A stretch of 51,271 bases of DNA from JBBDZE01 sp040900345 (lineage in GTDB: Bacteria; Patescibacteriota; Minisyncoccia; Spechtbacterales; 2-12-FULL-38-22): contig JBBDZE010000005.1 of assembly GCA_040900345.1 (NCBI GenBank), positions 1 to 51,271 on the forward strand, written 5' to 3'. The notes under the pieces were generated by a model. That model was not told where the DNA came from and made no database searches. It was given only the letters and a program-made list of their open reading frames with translations. The position numbers and the translations under genes were made by a program. Below, piece by piece: positions 49,502-51,271 of this stretch (positions are counted from its first letter, which is position 1; each line of letters starts with the position of its first letter).

Positions 49502-50082
49502 GAAGCATTCGAACTTAATACTTTGAGCGCCGCGCGCACGCGTTCCTCGGGTGTGGCAATTTCTTGGGGCAATTCCTTCAGGGCCCGCTGCGCCTGCGCG
49601 CGCGAGTACCCCAGCGTTTCAAGCGCCTCTACGACATCCGTTTGAGCGGCTAAACTACCGCCTCCACCACTCCACTCTTCGCTGAATTTATCCTGCAGTT
49701 CCGCGATGATTTTTTGCGCGGTGCGATTGCCAATGCCCGAGACGCGCGTCAGCACCGAGGGGTCGCCATCGGCTATGGCCCGTTGCAATATATCAAGAGC
49801 GGCGGCATTTAAAATACCCAGCGCGGCTTTGGGGCCTATACCCGAAATGCCGATAAGCACTCGAAACATGCTCAACTCTTTTCGGTCACTAAAGCCGTAG
49901 AGCTCAGCGGCGTTTTCGCGCAAATAGTAGTGCGTGTAAAGCGTAATCTCTTTGCCGCTCGCCATGGCCAGCGCAACGAGCTCGCGCTCTACGAGAAACA
50001 CCTCATACCCAACACCGCCCACGTTGACGATAACCGAGCGCTCAAGCGACTCTTGAACCGTGCCTTTCAAATACGCGATCAT
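49498..50082 (-). CDS. ruvA: Holliday junction branch migration protein RuvA
   Basis: Tetrameric DNA-junction binder that recruits RuvB. The OB fold opens MIAYLKGTVQESLERSVIVN, GGVGYEVFL and TLYTHYYLRENAAELYGF. The tandem HhH motifs follow (LIGISGIGPKAALGIL, VSGIGNRTAQKIIAEL), with a flexible linker and the C-terminal UBA-like domain (ALETLGYSRAQAQRALKEL) that touches RuvB. 194 residues, complete. Its stop overlaps the FemX start. Confidence 0.95.
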   Translation of the reverse strand: MIAYLKGTVQESLERSVIVNVGGVGYEVFLVERELVALAMASGKEITLYTHYYLRENAAELYGFSDRKELSMFRVLIGISGIGPKAALGILNAAALDILQRAIADGDPSVLTRVSGIGNRTAQKIIAELQDKFSEEWSGGGGSLAAQTDVVEALETLGYSRAQAQRALKELPQEIATPEERVRAALKVLSSNAS

Positions 50083-50130
50083 AGCGCGCTTCTAGCGTAT
50101 AGTTTTTATCACATGTTGCCAAGAAGAACT

Positions 50131-50154
50131 CGGGCCCGCGTACGTGCGGGCCCG
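50131..50154. terminator. G+C-rich hairpin between the cysteine-rich gene and ruvA
   Basis: CGGGCCCGC and its complement GCGGGCCCG around GTACGT (9-bp stem). It is a probable terminator for the minus-strand cysteine-rich gene, though no T run follows. Confidence 0.5.
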
Positions 50155-50189
50155 GTCAGCCAGGTGCAATCTTCTCTCTGCGTTGTTGG

Positions 50190-50498
50190 CTAGGCAACCA
50201 GCACTTCCATACCGGCCGTCTGTCGCGTGCTTGCTACCTTCCCCAGTAGCATGACCCCCAGAAGTGGGCAGATGGTCTTTTCGGGCTGCGGTATACACGC
50301 TCCCCGCACACAGAGCAGGAAAGCCTGGACCTCCTCCAGAAGCTGTTCCGTGCTGTCTGCCCGGAACCCGAACTGCAGCAGCCCTACTGGGCTGCTAAGA
50401 CACTCATGCTGGCATGGATGCTCGGCCCCGCGCTGGGGGCGCCCTAGGACGAAACACTCGCAGCGCGTACAGAGACGCCCTTCAAATATCGCAAACAT
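50190..50498 (-). CDS. small cysteine-rich protein, possible zinc binder
   Basis: 102 residues with eight cysteines in pairs: LCTRCECF (10, 13, 15), HPCQHEC (29, 33), LLCVRGAC (63, 68) and C77. The spacing suggests one or two zinc sites. The middle (FRADSTEQLLEEVQAFL) is helical. Start at ATG 50498 follows AGGCGGGG, but an earlier SD-like GGAGGAG at about 50536-50549 has no in-frame start, so the 5' end is uncertain. A minus-strand TATACT lies near 50570. No known family recognised. Confidence 0.5.
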   Translation of the reverse strand: MFAIFEGRLCTRCECFVLGRPQRGAEHPCQHECLSSPVGLLQFGFRADSTEQLLEEVQAFLLCVRGACIPQPEKTICPLLGVMLLGKVASTRQTAGMEVLVA

Positions 50499-50584
50499 GC
50501 GCCCCGCCTTTAATGAGCTCCTCGTGTTCTTGCTCTCTCCTCCCGACGCATTGTATGTGTCCCTTTTAGTATACCATCCCGATC

Positions 50585-50734
50585 ATGCTAAAATCGCTTG
50601 CAAAAGGGGAAAAGATTGCGTATATTTACGACAAGGCGGTCCGTGCCATCTCCGACCGTCGGCTCTCCCCATCCAAATCGCTCCTACCTATTGACAAATA
50701 TTTCGTTTCGGTATATATTCGCATGTTCCCATGA
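50585..50734 (+). CDS. possible 49-residue small protein
   Basis: From ATG 50585 it reads MLKSLAKGEKIAYIYDKAVR and onward to a TGA at 50732, with codon choice resembling real genes. There is no SD sequence, and its end overlaps the promoter at 50691-50719. It could be a leftover gene fragment. Weak call. Confidence 0.25.
   Translation: MLKSLAKGEKIAYIYDKAVRAISDRRLSPSKSLLPIDKYFVSVYIRMFP
50691..50719 (+). promoter_or_regulatory. near-consensus sigma-70 promoter
   Basis: TTGACA (50691-50696), a 17-base spacer, TATATT (50714-50719). The transcript leader has two hairpins: ATGTTC/GAACAT (50723-50738) and CCGTGTAT/ATACACGG (50739-50773). Confidence 0.7.
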
Positions 50735-50783
50735 ACATCCGTGTATTCGCACGATCTTCGTACGTATACACGGGCGCTCATGG

Positions 50784-50945
50784 ATGAGCCTCGACCCAGT
50801 AGAGAAGTTCAAGGACAAGGAGGAATCCGCCCTTGCAGTAGTTAGACCGCTCCTTGATAAAGGAAAAGCAAATTGGCCTCGTTGTGAACGAGGCCATCGA
50901 AACGACTCCTATATCAGGGAAATTGTTTCGAAGTCACAAAGGTAG
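50784..50945 (+). CDS. small charged protein of unknown function
   Basis: 53 residues starting MSLDPVEKFKDKEESALAVV, with one CERGH segment and a basic end. It lies about 58 bases downstream of a strong promoter, after two leader hairpins. An inverted repeat, TGGCCTCGTT/AACGAGGCCA (50874-50896), falls inside the coding frame, as in the receiver gene. The alternative frame from ATG 50780 is only about 20 codons. Family not recognised. Confidence 0.45.
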   Translation: MSLDPVEKFKDKEESALAVVRPLLDKGKANWPRCERGHRNDSYIREIVSKSQR

Positions 50946-51023
50946 GTTTCTCGTCGCCCTCCCTTGCACAACCTTACGTGCTAAAATTCAAAGACGAACG
51001 CTCCTATCAGGAAGAAGGTCCCC

Positions 51024-51140
51024 ATGAGCTTCGCCACCTGGCACACGGCCCCTCGCGGGTCGCCGATGACCGTTTCGAACAACAAGATGCTGTCCCACGG
51101 CGCCACCCACGCCGGCGACCAGGACGTCCGCGAGATCTAG
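51024..51140 (+). CDS. possible 38-residue small protein
   Basis: ATG 51024 stands 5 bases after AGGAAGAAGG, a good ribosome-binding sequence. The product starts MSFATWHTAPRGSPMTVSNN and ends DVREI. The segment becomes G+C-rich here. Unknown function; the ORF is short enough that chance is possible. Confidence 0.4.
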   Translation: MSFATWHTAPRGSPMTVSNNKMLSHGATHAGDQDVREI

Positions 51141-51271
51141 GCCCCGCGTGGCTGACACTCGCGAGTGAAGCTGTAGGGCTCCGACCAGCCGGCATGTCCG
51201 ACTGGCCGCGGCCCCGTTCCCCCTGCCCGCCGCGACCCCGCGGGCACGGCCACCCCACCCCCCCCCCGCCG
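51141..51271. other. G+C-rich window end without a recognised gene
   Basis: Composition climbs to roughly three-quarters G+C, with a 12-base palindrome CACTCGCGAGTG (51156-51167) and a terminal C homopolymer. No gene was recognised, and low-quality contig-end sequence is possible. Confidence 0.5.

Noticed and set aside
1..51271. Alternative genetic code with UGA read as an amino acid
   Set aside because: UGA ends real genes such as yqeY (ATGA overlap with ybeY), and no conserved gene has an internal UGA.

Overview
This window looks like chromosome from a Patescibacteria (CPR) bacterium, probably Parcubacteria-related, at mid-50s percent G+C. The reasons are very tight packing with 4-base gene overlaps, shortened forms of Mfd, the MurE-type ligase and RecO, a single translation, division and repair gene set with few biosynthetic genes, short palindromic repeats inserted in frame in coding genes, and most core genes lacking a Shine-Dalgarno (SD) sequence. 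UGA works as a stop, so this is not a UGA-recoding lineage. The lineage call is inference.

Layout. 1-9.9 kb, minus strand: nrdJ; a 750-base intergenic region broken by a 100-N gap that is almost certainly artificial; then ftsZ, ftsA, ybeY, yqeY, rpsU, a HIT protein, hisS and lepB. 9.9-17.3 kb, plus strand: an LCP-family gene, pth, a reduced mfd, dprA, topA and a small basic protein next to a 10-N gap. 17.4-19.7 kb, minus strand: a small protein, parB, parA. 19.7-20.9 kb, plus strand: tRNA-Leu(CAA), a Nudix gene and a stand-alone receiver protein with a near-consensus promoter. 20.9-44.5 kb is a long minus-strand block: MFS transporter, tsaC, yvcK, a small HTH protein, leuS, a PaaX/Cas2-like gene between two perfect palindromes, tatD, metG, AI-2E family permease, M16 peptidase, glyS, a large surface protein, recO, Nudix, methyltransferase, GNAT, Nudix plus SEC-C, ileS, argS. 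44.5-46.9 kb, plus strand: smpB, a tmRNA gene, infC, rpmI, rplT. 46.9-50.5 kb, minus strand: a lysine-rich protein, a short MurE-type ligase, a FemX-type transferase, ruvA and a cysteine-rich protein. The right end carries small plus-strand ORFs and turns abruptly G+C-rich.

Functionally the window is mostly translation (six aminoacyl-tRNA synthetases, bS21, bL35, bL20, IF3, tmRNA/SmpB, Pth, YbeY), division and segregation (FtsA, FtsZ, ParA, ParB), repair (mini-Mfd, RecO, RuvA, DprA) and cell-surface work (signal peptidase, LCP, MurE-like, FemX, surface protein).

Most unusual: (1) LeuRS carries a complete RBBP9-like serine-hydrolase domain inside its editing-domain region, and IleRS carries a complete histidine-phosphatase domain next to its zinc site. 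(2) A PaaX/Cas2-like gene is bracketed by 50- and 52-bp perfect palindromes with a shared core. (3) One structured leader, with compensating base changes, abuts the start codons of parB, leuS and rpmI. (4) The tmRNA carries a palindromic repeat and a tag ending LAYA. (5) Several dispersed repeat families enter intergenic, coding and RNA sequence.
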